Assembly: GCA_951799405.1 (NCBI GenBank)
Contig: OX637353.1
Coordinates: 11,780,001 to 11,844,000 of the forward strand
Length of the DNA: 64,000 nt
Direction of reading: 5' to 3'
DNA from: Agapetus fuscipes
Taxonomy: Eukaryota; Arthropoda; Insecta; Trichoptera; Glossosomatidae
Both the position numbers and the translations under genes were made by a program. Shown here in pieces: positions 9,590 to 19,734 of this stretch. The notes beneath the pieces are model-generated. The model was not told the origin of the DNA, made no database searches, and was given only the letters and a program-made list of their open reading frames with translations. Numbering within the stretch: the stretch's first letter is position 1; each line of letters begins with the position of its first letter.

Positions 9590-10262
9590 AAGCACAGCAA
9601 ATCACTTGGCCGTTGGGCCGCGTCAGAGGCGAAGATCCAAGCCCTCCATCCACTTCCCTGCTCCTGGTGTGGCCTCGTGGAGGTCCTTCAGGCCAGGAGG
9701 GTGTCTTCTGATGGGGCACTCCTCCACTATGTGCCGGACAGTCTGGTTCTCCGCCCCACAGTCACATCCTGGAGATGGAGCTAATCCCCATCTATGGAGC
9801 AAGAAGTTGCAACGGCCTTGCTCGGTTCGGATCCTATTCAAGGTCGTCCACAGTCCTCTCGCAAGATTAAACCCTGGGACCTCCTGGTGTGGCAGAGTGA
9901 TCAGCTCGTGGTTTTTAAAGCCTTTCTCCTCCCATATGGACTTCCATTGCAGTGTAGCATCCCTACTCCGATCATCAATTGTCCAGATGGGGTTTCTGGA
10001 CTTGAGTCGCTTGTTTGGGTGCTGGAAGATGTCCTTGAAAGCAGGGAGCAGCGGGTCACTTCTCACTCTGTCGACCAGTTTTATGGATGCCAGGGATCTA
10101 CGCAGGGTTGGAGGGGCGATGTTGGACAGGACCGAGAGCCACTGGACGGGTGTAGACCTTACGGTTCCTGAGATGGAGCGCATGGTTTTGTTCAGCTCCA
10201 CATCCAGCTTGTTGCAGTGATCGCTACGAGCCCAGACGGGAGGCGTCTTTCCTTTCTACCCC
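9590..10262 (-). pseudogene. LINE ORF2 C-terminal fragment with zinc-knuckle-like end
   Basis: The minus strand is open from about 10201 to 9623 and, one frame away, back to about 10250. Visible landmarks are PVWARSDHCNKLDVELNKTM, GTVRSTPVQWLSVLSNIAPP, LWTTLNRIRTEQGRCNFLL and CDCGAENQTVRHIVEECP. This is the usual region after the RT domain of jockey/CR1-like LINEs: a CAPVW motif, then a CxC...HxxxxC metal-binding end. No RT catalytic motif is present. It may share a source with the RT fragment at 11.85-12.88 kb, whose end falls where this segment would start. The base composition is GC-richer than its surroundings, suggesting a younger copy. Confidence 0.8.
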
Positions 10263-11480
10263 CCGTTTCGACAGACGACACACACTAAAAATGTTTTTTA
10301 CACTTTATGGCCTTTGTAAAGAAGTGACATTAATGGAAAAAATCACACGTGTTGATTGATTTTTTATCTAAATTTTAAAGTTAAAATATTTTATAAAACT
10401 TAAAAATTGACACTACAAAAAAATATTTTAAAAAACACGTTTTTGTTCACATTTTTTTCTTATAACTTTGTTGTTTAATATTTTGGACATATTTTTTTTC
10501 TTCATAATTATAGAATGATACAATGTCTAGAGAGTGTTTGAAAAATATTTTAGGCAATGTGAACAGTTTTCGAGATAATATGAAAAAACTGAAACTTGGT
10601 AATTAATTTAATGTGCGCGGCAGCACTTCAGCGTGAATTGTCGCCGAACCTACAGTGAGAAGGGAAACACGCAGACGGGAGCGCAGTACTCCGCCGCACT
10701 GTACACCAGAAGGGCTATTCGGGATCTCAAAGGCGAGGCCGAAGGCGACTGATACCGATTCGTTGCCGAATGAAAGGTGAATTGTGATTCTCGTTTAAAA
10801 ATTTGGCTGAAGGCTATTTCTTATAAAGGTGAGGAATCTCCCGGAACTGTCAAAATATAGCGCGGCCGATTTACCCCGCCGTACAGCGAAGGACAGAAAT
10901 TGTCAGTAGATTATTACAAATATATGACTTATTTTCTTTAATGACCTAAATAAATGTATTCGAAAACTCATTCCTTATGTTTATTTGTGACCCACGTGAC
11001 ATTATTATAGGAAATTATGACGTAGAATAGGAATTACGATCTTACGAAAATTGGCATTCTGAACGGCATAATATGCGCGTCGCTAAGTACGTCATGCAGA
11101 TAATTATTATGCTTTTGACCCTCAATGTTTTGACAACAATAAATTTGCACTAAGAAATTGCGTTATTTTTTCACAGTTTCATCTTCATTTGTGATAAATT
11201 GTATACATAATTATTTACAAGTGATTTTCAATCATTATAACGCTCAATTTACAAAGATTTAAGCATAGATTTAATTGTCAAATGTCAGTTGACAGCAGAC
11301 GTGAAGCTAGCCTGATTTGCCAGCCTGCTATGCGAGAGCTGTGAACTATGAGAATTGCCCCCAAAGTCCAAGGAAAAATAATTTCACATAAAATGTTATT
11401 TATAATCATTTCCTAATTTTAACATATTTGAAATAAACAAATCACCTTAAATTTTTTAATTAAAATAAATTGGGCTAGTT
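10263..11480. other. No gene; AT-rich with one diverged repeat arm
   Basis: 10287-10440 (TTTACACTTTATGGCC ... AAAATCACACGTGTTG) is an inverted, diverged partner of 14520-14690. A GC-richer block at about 10610-10900 has no recognisable product. The rest is AT-rich. Confidence 0.4.
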
Positions 11481-11847
11481 TTAACAAGTTGAAGGAGTAA
11501 AAGTACAATATAAACAATAGTTTTCACCAAACATTGTATTGTTGAGAACTGAGTTTTTCATTACACTGTAATGTAGTTTTATGTATTTCCATTCAGTTGG
11601 TACGTACTTATTTGCACTTATTATTGTTTTACTGCTTTTTGATAAAGTTTTAGTTTTTTTTTTAAATATATGGGGAAATTTACCCTTTGAGCTGGCACCT
11701 GTCGGACGATTATCACATCGATCATCCGTCAGTCTGGCCAATCGAGAAAAAACATACAAAACCCATTGCTGTCCCTTGTAAGGATAGTCGGAAGGTCGGT
11801 AGGAACGAGAATCGCAAAACGGAAAAGGAACTCTTTCGCAAGGGCTA
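11481..11847 (-). other. Unassigned open frame downstream of RT fragment
   Basis: A 127-codon minus-strand frame covers this stretch and slightly beyond. Its N-terminal 60 residues are Ser/Arg/Pro-rich and the rest is AT-rich low-complexity. I recognise no family. It may be LINE non-coding sequence. Confidence 0.2.
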
Positions 11848-12881
11848 TTAATCTCCACCGGCAACTAATATCTTTAGTGCAACCGAACATCGAGAATTGC
11901 ACTTCAGAGCCATAGCTGAAGTTCTCAGTGTCCTTGCGTCACTTCCCCATGTAGTGCCTGCCAGTTTGGATATTATGTTATTGCGGGTTTTAACCTTTGC
12001 TTTGGTGGCTTCTATGTGGTTTCTATATGTGAGGGCCCGATCTAGTTTAATGCCCAAATATTTTGGGGTGGTTTCAGCAGCGATATTGTGCCCGCTCATT
12101 TGAACACTAAGACTCCTATTTGCTTCTCGGTTATTAAGGTGGAACACAATTGACGCTGATTTTGTAGGATTTGGAGATAGGTGCCATGTTCTAAAGTATT
12201 TAGACAGAATCTCTAGATCTCCATTTAGTGTCTCTTCTATTTTATTGAAGCAATCATGTTGGGCCACTAACGCTATATCATCTGCATATGTGAATTTTCG
12301 GGAGGAAGTTTCAGGGATGTCTGCAGTGTATAAGTTGAAGAGTGCGGGGGACAGCACCGATCCCTGTGGCAGCCCGTTCTGCAGGATACGGTGTCTGCTT
12401 GCTTTGTCATTCAGGTAAACTTTTATTTTCCTATTAGAAAGCATTTGTTCCATGAGTCTAATTGTTGCCCTGCACTGAAACACTTTGGCAAACTTCAGGA
12501 GCAGTCCCTGTTTCCATACGGTGTCATAGGCAGCTGAAAGGTCAAGGAGCACAACTCCACTCTTTTGTTTGGTCTGGAAGCCATTTTCGATGTGGGTTGT
12601 GAGTGACAGCACCTGCTCTCCTGTGCTCCTGCCTTCCCTAAATCCGGCCTGTTCAACGGGTAGAGCCTTGTCAATTATAGGACATATTCTTGAGGCTATT
12701 ATTTTTTGAAATAATTTATAGGTTACAGAAAGTAGAGATATTGGGCGATAGCTTTTAGGATCACTTGATATTTTTCCAGGTTTCAGGATTGCTATAACTC
12801 TGGCTTCTAGCCAAGCTTTTGGAAGTTTACTGCTGTGTATTATGGTGGTGAAAAATTTACCAATCCACCCAACTAGCAAAA
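11848..12881 (-). pseudogene. LINE reverse transcriptase domain, truncated
   Basis: A 343-codon minus-strand frame holds most of a non-LTR reverse transcriptase: AVIAILKPGK-like and SYRPISLLSVTYKLFQKII (motif 1-2), EQAGFREGRST, LDLSAAYDTVWKQGL (first catalytic Asp), GLPQGSVLSPALFNLY, TYADDIALVAQ (catalytic YADD) and TPKYLGIKLDR. It begins with a TTG codon and no ATG, with homology at the very first residues, so it is 5'-truncated at about 12881. It has no endonuclease and no post-RT region. The family is jockey/CR1-like, with the exact clade unresolved. The frame has no internal stops, so the copy is not very old. Confidence 0.85.
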
Positions 12882-12883
12882 AA

Positions 12884-13170
12884 AGGTCGTATAAAAGTTG
12901 AGAAAACGTTTTACTGCAACTTCTGGTCCGATAAAATTGGTCATATAAACGTTACGAAAACGTTTATAAAATGCGAAAGTGGCGCAAATTATACGACCTA
13001 TTGGTCGTATAATGGTTAAATAAAGGTTTTATGATAACAACAAATAGTTGAGTAAAGATGGTATAAAGGTTACAGAAATCCCAAAACGTTGTATAAGAGT
13101 ACAGAGAAAACATTTACATGACCAAAGAGTCATATAAAGGTTTTAAAATGACCAATATGTTTTAATGTTC
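12884..13170. repeat. AT-rich region with GTCGTATAA repeats and hairpin
   Basis: GTCGTATAA/GTCATATAAA motifs recur at irregular spacing. ATTATACGACC and GGTCGTATAAT (12988-13013) form a perfect 11-bp stem with a 4-nt loop. It lies between two retroelement fragments and is non-coding. It may be a decayed MITE. Confidence 0.4.
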
Positions 13171-13287
13171 ACTGACTGAGGACTTTTCTGAAGAGAGGTG
13201 GTTTTTGTGTCAAAAATTGGACAAAGTAGACAATATACGGTAAGTTAAAATGGTGTATTATTAGTATTAATATTGAATATGTGTTGA

Positions 13288-14382
13288 GTATATGGTAAAG
13301 ATTGGATTACGTCTGGATTTCTATGGGAATGTCATTTCATTGTTACACATACACATATTGTTAAATGGATTAGATACGTAGATGACATTTTTTGCTTATT
13401 TAAGGGAACCAACCGACAACTTAGTTCACTCTTAGAATTTATCAATAAATTACATCCTAACATAAATTTTACATTAGAATCTAACCCTGATAATACTCTT
13501 AATTTCCTTGACTATTCTCTTAAAATAAGTGATAACAAGATTGCATATTCTATTTATAGAAAACCCACACACACCGACACCATTATTCATTCTTCTTCCA
13601 CGCATCCAATTTCACACAAGCTATCAAGTTTCCACTCCATGCTTGAGAGACTTATCAGGACTCCACTAACAGATGCTGACCACAGAACCGAACTTGACAC
13701 TATTAGACAAATTGCTTTAAATAACGGATATGACGTCAAAATAATAGACAAATTACTCAACAAAAAAACCAAAACAGCACTATACAGACAACACATTTAC
13801 CACTCTTATAACACTCGAGAGGACCTAGACCGACCTTGGAGGAAAGTACTATTCTTGGGTGAAATTTCTTCCAAAATCTCCAAGATTCTACCCGACTCTA
13901 TCAGACCTGCGTTTTACACCAATAATAAATTGGGAAACTTACTTTGTAATTCTAAATCGAAAATGGACATTTTACAAAAATGTGGAGTATACGAAGTTCG
14001 GTGTGGCGACTGCAATCGAGTATACATTGGGCAGACTTGTAGAAGTTTAAAAATTAGAATGGACGAACACAGGCGTTGTCTATCTAATAATAACTTCTCC
14101 GAGTTTGCCAACCACATTATAGAATCAGGACATACTTTTAATAAACATACAATCAAACTTCTTCATACAAACACATACAGACCGACTTTAACAGCTCTCG
14201 AGACCATAGAAATTAATAAAAATTCAAGTACTGTCAATTCCTTACTAAATAACTTTTTGATCCCTAATCCATCTCCTCTCCTGACCTTGTTTCCTAGAAA
14301 TAATAATAAATCTGTCACCAACAATCCCAGCGCTCTGTTCCCTTCCTCACCCCTCCCCCCCTCCACTACTCCCACCCCTTAA
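13288..14382 (+). CDS. Penelope-like element: RT C-terminal part plus GIY-YIG nuclease (5'-truncated)
   Basis: One uninterrupted frame of about 364 codons ending at 14382. It opens inside the RT domain: RYVDDIF (catalytic YVDD, about 13372), NFLDYSLKI, and RKPTHTD. Next comes a linker with DRPWRKVLFL, then a GIY-YIG endonuclease domain: CGVYEVRCGDCNRVYIGQTC, with the R of SLKIRMDEHRR and FANHIIESGHTF. RT followed by GIY-YIG is diagnostic of Penelope-like retroelements. The upstream RT fingers are lost, with no proper ATG at the homology start; the ATG at 13639 is internal. The C-terminus is a Pro/Ser tail. A hammerhead-like motif follows the stop by 53 bp. There is no frameshift, suggesting a relatively recent insertion. 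Confidence 0.85.
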   Translation, partial: VYGKDWITSGFLWECHFIVTHTHIVKWIRYVDDIFCLFKGTNRQLSSLLEFINKLHPNINFTLESNPDNTLNFLDYSLKISDNKIAYSIYRKPTHTDTIIHSSSTHPISHKLSSFHSMLERLIRTPLTDADHRTELDTIRQIALNNGYDVKIIDKLLNKKTKTALYRQHIYHSYNTREDLDRPWRKVLFLGEISSKISKILPDSIRPAFYTNNKLGNLLCNSKSKMDILQKCGVYEVRCGDCNRVYIGQTCRSLKIRMDEHRRCLSNNNFSEFANHIIESGHTFNKHTIKLLHTNTYRPTLTALETIEINKNSSTVNSLLNNFLIPNPSPLLTLFPRNNNKSVTNNPSALFPSSPLPPSTTPTP

Positions 14383-14429
14383 AAGAATGTTACACTAATT
14401 TATATTTTATTTTGTTAGTCAGTAATATT

Positions 14430-14474
14430 TTGTACCTGATGATGGAAACATTGTTTCCGAAACCGGTCGTACAT
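14430..14474 (+). ncRNA. Hammerhead-like ribozyme motif of the Penelope-like element
   Basis: GTAC (14432-14435), CTGATGA core (14436-14442), a six-pair hairpin GGAAAC-ATT-GTTTCC (14444-14458), GAAA (14459-14462), ACC/GGT as a loopless stem III (14462-14467), C14468 at the cleavage position, then GTAC (14469-14472) closing stem I. Penelope-like elements are known to carry minimal hammerheads with tiny stem III. One deviation: U14443 is an extra base between the core and stem II, which could weaken or abolish activity. Confidence 0.6.
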
Positions 14475-14519
14475 TATTAAATTTTACTCGCCCCGTAGCC
14501 TTATACAATTTGTTTTTTA

Positions 14520-14690
14520 TTTTTAATTTTAATTTTTTAAAAATGAAAGGTTACAAAGTGAATGCCTCATCAATTAATGATAAAAAAACTAACTTTGAAA
14601 TTAAGAAAAAAAACTATTTAACACGCGTGATTTTTTTCATTGATGTCAAACTTTTACTAAGGTCATAAAGTATAAGAAACTGATTTTAAA
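14520..14690. repeat. Diverged inverted partner of 10287-10440
   Basis: Contains AACACGCGTGATTTTTTTCA and AAGGTCATAAAGTATAAG, matching the reverse complement of the block near 10.3 kb at roughly 70 percent by eye over about 120 bp. Confidence 0.4.
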
Positions 14691-14810
14691 AAACAACGGG
14701 AATTTTTTTTTGAATAAAAGACAATATAAACTTAAAACTCATCCAGAAGATTTTTCCCCTTGCCTAGTGAGATGCAAGATTGCCGCTCTTATTACAACCC
14801 CTTAGTGCTT

Positions 14811-15045
14811 GGTTGTCATATGTCCATCAGAGGTAACTTCACATGAGCAATGTTTGTATATGTACTGAACCAATGTATCTAATGAATGCCCGACATTGAT
14901 TTAAAAAAAATGTCAAACAAATCTCATATCATCGAGTATTACGTTTTTTTCTTAGCTCAGATTGTGAAGAATGTGATTCTTAAAACCGTTTCATTGAAAG
15001 GTCATCTTCGATCAAATGGTAGATAAGCCAAATAAGCACTGGGAG
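14811..15045 (+). mobile_element. MITE-E (copy with both ends)
   Basis: Left end CTTAGTGCTTGGTTGTCATATG, right end AGATAAGCCAAATAAGCACTGGGAG. The interior blocks TGAGCAATGTTTG and CTCAGATTGTGAAGAATG are present. About 235 bp. Confidence 0.8.
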
Positions 15046-15539
15046 GACGATTAGTGTATAGATATGCGTGAAAGCCGCCATTTTTTAGCCAGATTTGAAT
15101 GTTTATATAAGAAATAAGTGGTTATGATTGGAGAAAACTGTTTTCTGATATCGCTCTTAAAAGGTAAGTGGCAACGTGACAACTTGTTTTCTTGTCTTCG
15201 AACCTATTTGCATTAATTTTATAAGTAGATAACCTACAATTATTTTTCTGGAGAGCGTACCGGGATCTGTTGTAAAAAACCTGTAGAAGCAAGATAATTT
15301 TTTGAAATACGCCACAGTTTCACATACTTACAAAATATACAGATGTCACTGCTCCACACCACAACTCATAAGCAGAAATGCAGAATGCCATCATTTTTAC
15401 ACCCCCACTTTCACCACAGTGAATCCGAATTCATTCATGTGACGATTATGCCAATTCTTCATCATCAGAACCAGATGTCGAAAAACCAAGAATCTTAAAA
15501 GTGCTCAAAAAGGGCAAGAGAATAAAAACTTAAAAGAAT
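15046..15539. other. No gene seen
   Basis: No supported feature. It may include lost upstream sequence of the following transposon-type ORF. Confidence 0.3.
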
Positions 15540-16107
15540 GATGGAGAAAGAGAGTTCTTCAATTAAAAGAAAGAAAAATGAAGGAACTGCAGGAGTAGAA
15601 AAGAGGAAACGAAGTGCACTACAACTTAGATGTCTGTAATCAATTATGATCCACACAAATGAAGCAAAATGTTTTCCAAGGAATGTCATAAAGTATCTAA
15701 TGATGACAGAAAGATTTTATAAATTAACTTTCGAAGAGAAAAAACCATGTTGCGTCTATGGTCACGCTTCAACCAGTAACTGCCCACACCAAAGGACTCC
15801 ATCTAGAAGGACATACACTCTGGAATATTTCCTCAAAGTTGATGGTGAAATAAGACCAGTTTGTAAAAAAAATGTTTTGCGGGATACTGTGCTTAGGCGA
15901 ATGGTATGTGGCAAACTGGGTCAAGAACGAAAAATCGAAATTGGGATGCCAAAAAAGCAGAAACCAATGAAACGATTAAACGCAATCAACACAACTAACG
16001 TGGAGCACTTCACTTCATTTTTGATGGCTCTTCCAAAAATGCCTTCGCATTACTGTCGACAGAGCACTGCCAAAGAGTATGTTGATGCAATTTCTGCCGA
16101 CTTTCTC
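15540..16107 (+). pseudogene. Transposon-associated protein fragment (uncharacterised insect family)
   Basis: An open frame from the ATG at 15646 gives about 154 residues. Features are a Lys/Arg-rich lead-in, NEAKCF, FYKLTFEEKK, EYFLKVDGEIRPVCKKNVL, and PSHYCRQSTAKEYV. The pattern of a basic lead, CxxKC-like element, PVCK then SHYCR spacing resembles a repeated uncharacterised protein family of insect genomes that I recall as transposon-linked; I cannot verify this. A stop at 15630 separates the basic lead-in from the ATG. The 3' end is cut by an L3U fragment at 16108, which supplies the stop codon, so the protein is truncated. Confidence 0.5.
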
Positions 16108-16192
16108 TGAAACAGGGGTGACATTGGCAAAGTGAACCATTTTCTAAAGCATGGGTGGTCAGCCGCATACCAACCTAAAAGTCAAAGAACAT
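16108..16192 (-). repeat. L3U 5' end fragment
   Basis: CTGAAACAGGGGTGACATTGG to ACCAACCTAAAAGTCAAAG, ending at the usual discrete L3U 5' boundary. It truncates the preceding ORF. Confidence 0.8.
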
Positions 16193-16865
16193 ACATATGC
16201 AACAAAGTACATTTTTAAAATCCACAAATAATAATGAATCGACATAAAAAACTAAACAGAAAACAAATTCTAATTTAAAAACTATGCCTAAAATTGTTTT
16301 TTTTTTAAGTTTTTTACATTCTCTTTTGACGTTTCTAGTGACAGTTATGATAAAATTCTGTAATCTTGTTAAGTTAAATGAATTGTTAACAATACATAGT
16401 AATTGATTATTGAATGTAGCTGCAGCAACCTCGTATCTTAGGTATGAAGGTAAAAATATTTTGATGTTTACTGAATACAATAAACACGTATCTCTAAAAT
16501 GTTATATTACTCCCTTATAATAAATTATAAAAAATAAATAAATAACTCAAAACATGTGGTTTTTTATAACAAACAAAACCTCATTTAAAATTTTTGTATG
16601 CTTATAAAATTACTCAATTTATTTAGTTTTTTGTCTCTCCTGAAAACTTGTAAAATTTAAGATACGAGGTTGAGAAAGTAAGGCGACGATTAAAGCGTTT
16701 ATAGACATATATTATTTAATGCATATTGCAAATGTAATGTTTAACTAACTCTAAAAGTTGTCAAAAATTTATATTTGTCCATATTTATTGAAAAAAAATA
16801 ACGTCAAAAACTGTGTTTTCGAGAAATTTCCTACCGCGCTCTTAAACTTTTATGTTTTTTGAAAT
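16193..16865. other. AT-rich, no gene
   Basis: Very AT-rich. Minus-strand frames here are low-complexity and not credible. Confidence 0.4.
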
Positions 16866-17090
16866 TAAAACTGCGGTGATTTATTTTACACGATTTATTC
16901 CACATTCGGTTCGGACACAGAGTCACTTTACACTTGCACAGTAGGTACATTGGTAGAATGTTTCTAAAGCTACAGAAAGTTTGGGTCCTTATTTTATACT
17001 CAGAATAAAGATCGTTCTCGAAACATGACTAAGCGTTACTTGCTTGATTTTGCCAGAAAATTCGGTTCAACCGATCTCGAATAACTATTA
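16866..17090 (-). mobile_element. LTR-1 fragment
   Basis: Reverse-strand match to the U3/R-like part of LTR-1: ATTTATTTTACACGATTTATTC, GGTTCGGACACAGAGTCAC, ATAAAGATCGTTCTCGAAAC and AAAATTCGGTTC. It is cut by the L3U beginning near 17094. Confidence 0.55.
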
Positions 17091-17093
17091 TCC

Positions 17094-17346
17094 CTATCTA
17101 TAATCTATAATCTAAGTTGCAAGGATATATTCATTTAAAGCTCTCAGATGTAAGCCCACAAACCAACACGTGTAGTTCGCGCTTACAAATGCTGAATGCG
17201 TACTTACAAATAAAATCCAAACCTCAAATGAACATAAGCCCCACAACTTTTGCCGACCTTCCCTGAAACAGGGGTGCCATTGGCAAAGTGAACCATTTTT
17301 TACAGTATGGGTGGTCAGCCTCATACCAACCTATAAGTCAAGGAAT
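17094..17346 (-). repeat. L3U, essentially full length
   Basis: Tail ATAATCTATAATCTAAGTTGC on the left, discrete 5' end CCAACCTATAAGTCAAGGAA on the right. All internal blocks are present. About 250 bp. Confidence 0.85.
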
Positions 17347-17422
17347 CCCTCTAAGTACTAAAAAATCTATTTGTTTCTAGAGACTTATACGACACTTACA
17401 CAGATAATCCACAACACGTCGC

Positions 17423-17672
17423 TTTAGTGCTTGTTTGTTTTATGTCCATCAAATGTAATTTCACATGAGCAGTGTTTGTATGTGTACCTACCAGACCAAA
17501 GTGTCTTATGAAAACTAGAAATCGATTTTAAAAATATTTTTAAAAACTCTCTCATTATCGTGTTTTACGTTTTTTTCTCAGCTCAGATTGTGTAGAAAGG
17601 AGTTTTCAAGTCAATTTCATCGAAAGGTCATCTTTGAATTAAATGGTGGATAAGCCAAACAAGCACTGAGAC
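17423..17672 (+). mobile_element. MITE-E (both ends)
   Basis: TTTAGTGCTTGTTTGTTTTATG on the left, GGATAAGCCAAACAAGCACTG on the right, about 250 bp, non-coding. Confidence 0.85.
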
Positions 17673-18164
17673 AGTAGGCGTTTTTGCTGCTGCTTGCTAC
17701 TGCAGAAACAAACTCTCGGTTAGTTTATAATTTTACTTCTATCAAACAAATATTTTCTTTATGTGTAATTTTTAAAAGCGCCGCTAGATGGCAGTTTATT
17801 GTTGGCAAACACATATGTAAGTAAACGCGCACAAAATATAACTTGAATAGTGAGACAATCTGTTGCATTCGAGGTGTTACTTGAAATTTGAAGTATCTTG
17901 AAAGGGACCTGATGTGCTAACAGGAGGTCCCATATTGCCATATATATTATATTACTAGGGGCTCCGCCCCTGGCTGCTACGCAGCCCAACCCCTTAACAT
18001 TTAAGTAACGGGAACTTTGCAGCATGACTTCTCCGCGTTAAAATTCGTATAATTATTAGAAATGGATAAAAAAATAATATACTTGTTTGCAAAATTTGCG
18101 AATACTCCCATTTAAAAGAAACTTTTGCACATCCCTATCATCTAATTTATTCTCATTCGACCAA
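17673..18164. other. No gene; twin GC hairpins
   Basis: At 17957-17986 two adjacent perfect stems, AGGGGC-TCC-GCCCCT and GGCTGC-TAC-GCAGCC, sit in AT-rich sequence. Otherwise nothing supported. Confidence 0.45.
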
Positions 18165-18500
18165 ATAGGTGGGATTTCAAAAGAATGGAACCTTCAGAGT
18201 GCGAATAAGAGAACAGTACGTATGAAGAAAGTGATGAATGTTGAAGAGATGAAAAAGGTATGCAAGGACCGAGAAAGTGAAATCTCGCCCCGTAAAAATC
18301 AAATATTGCCAGAATGAAATTTGACGGTACACGGTACGATATTTACACCCACCTTGATGTAACGAAGTGAAGCCTGGACGTTGAATGAAAGTGAAATTAG
18401 AAAAGTCCATATTATTGAAATGGACTATGTTTGAAGAGAAAAGTATGTATGAAAAATATGATGAATATTGAAGAGATAAAAGAATAATAAAAGTCCATTT
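18165..18500 (+). pseudogene. Scrambled LINE-W C-terminal pieces
   Basis: Three LINE-W segments are out of order: QIGGISKEWNLQSANKR with EEMKKVCKDRE (18165-18285), then the upstream segment TLM(stop)RSEAWTLNESEIRKVHIIEM (about 18340-18420), then KVCMKNMMNIEEIKE (about 18435-18487). Order and stops show rearranged dead copies. Confidence 0.65.
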
Positions 18501-19000
18501 CAGTAAAAAAAAAAAAAAAAAAATCCGATAGAAGAATCTATAGTCATTGTCAAAAAAAAACCTTTTATCTTTTTTTATACGTTCCTATTGTAAAGATACA
18601 AAATCTACTTGTATACAAGTGTACATACATTCCTGGGAGGAGTTCAATCAGGATTATAGAGATCCTTCCCACCCCCCGACCCCGCATTTCATAGACGGGA
18701 CTTTATCTAGCCAAAGACCCGGCTAACTATGCTCCCGAACAGTCTATTCCCAATAATATTAGAATGCCCCATTCATCCGGGAACCTTTGAAATGTGTAAC
18801 AAAGTGTACCTTATTTTGCAACACGTGCGGTCTACCGTTTTCATGCAGTATCAGCAAAAATTGCGAGAGCTTTTACCCAGTATTTTCAACTTTATCATAG
18901 CGACTTTATACAGGCTTGTCCCTCCAGTGCTTATTCGGCTTATTTACCATTTTATTTACAATTATAATAACTACACAGTCATTTTTTTTAATTCGGATAT
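18501..19000. other. No gene; poly(A) tract
   Basis: An A-run near 18506-18524 follows the LINE fragments. The remainder is unassigned. Confidence 0.35.
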
Positions 19001-19298
19001 TGACCCGTCCATAGTCTAGTGGTAATGCTTCGGACTCGTTAATGGAAGGTTGTGGGTTCGAATCCCAGCAGAGCAATACCTAATAATATACCGTTTATAT
19101 TTTCAAATATGCTCTTCGCTGGGATGAATAATTCATATACCTTTACCAAAGACCGGTTACCAAAGGCCCATCCAGTCTAGCAACAAATGGGTGTTGCTTG
19201 AGAATTGGTGCACGACTAAGCTTGCAGAGGGCTCTTGAGGTGTTATTCACACAAAAACTGTGCTCACTAAATAAATCATCTTAATATTATTATTACAT
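19001..19298 (+). repeat. SINE-C, near full length
   Basis: Head TGACCCGTCCATAGTCTAGTGG, B box GGGTTCGAATCCC, body CCAAAGACCGGTTACCAAAGG, and a tail to TTAATATTATTATTAC. A small deletion lies at the GGTGC/ACGAC junction. Confidence 0.85.
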
Positions 19299-19317
19299 CA
19301 TAATATACTTTACTTTT

Positions 19318-19690
19318 ACTTTCTGCGGCTCATAAGCTTTGAAGGCTCAGGGCCTCCCGCACCACAATCTTCCAGGTTTTCTGTCTTGTGCTGCTTCCCT
19401 CCATAATCCTCTCACTCCCAGAACTTCGGCATCGGCTTCAACGTTGTCTGCCCACCGCATCCTGGGACGTCCGAGTGGTCTAACACCTGAGGGGGCACCA
19501 TCCAAGACAGTTCTGATGATCCTAGAGTCCTCTGCACGTACTACATGTCCGGCCTACTGGAGTCTTCTTGATTTCATTACCGACACTATGTTTGGGTCTT
19601 GAAACACGGACATCAGCTCCGCGTTGGTCCGGATACGCCACCTGTCATCTTCAAATACAGTTACGGGAATGCGACGAAGCATTTTGTTCT
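19318..19690 (-). pseudogene. LINE C-terminal fragment
   Basis: Minus-strand translation: RWRIRTNAELMSVFQDPNIV, SRRLQ(stop)AGHVVRAEDSR, VRPLGRPRMRWADNVEADA and LWREAAQDRK. This is the standard LINE end (RLxWAGHVxRM ... GRPxxRWxDxV ... WrexAqDR), distinct from LINE-W. One in-frame stop and an altered end. No RT core. Confidence 0.75.
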
Positions 19691-19734
19691 CAATAATTAT
19701 TATAAGTAGATTATAGGTTTTATGATGTAGTTAC

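Noticed and set aside
9606..10220. Plus-strand ORFs of 125-204 codons
   Set aside because: They are antisense to the LINE fragment at 9590..10262, whose minus-strand frame has conserved motifs.
11341..11864. Reading the 127-codon frame at 11481 as a LINE ORF continuation
   Set aside because: No LINE motif follows the RT segment in this frame, and half of it is AT-rich low complexity. Listed only as unassigned.
13587..13796. Minus-strand ORFs opposite the Penelope-like element
   Set aside because: Shadows of the RT/GIY-YIG frame, which has catalytic motifs on the plus strand.
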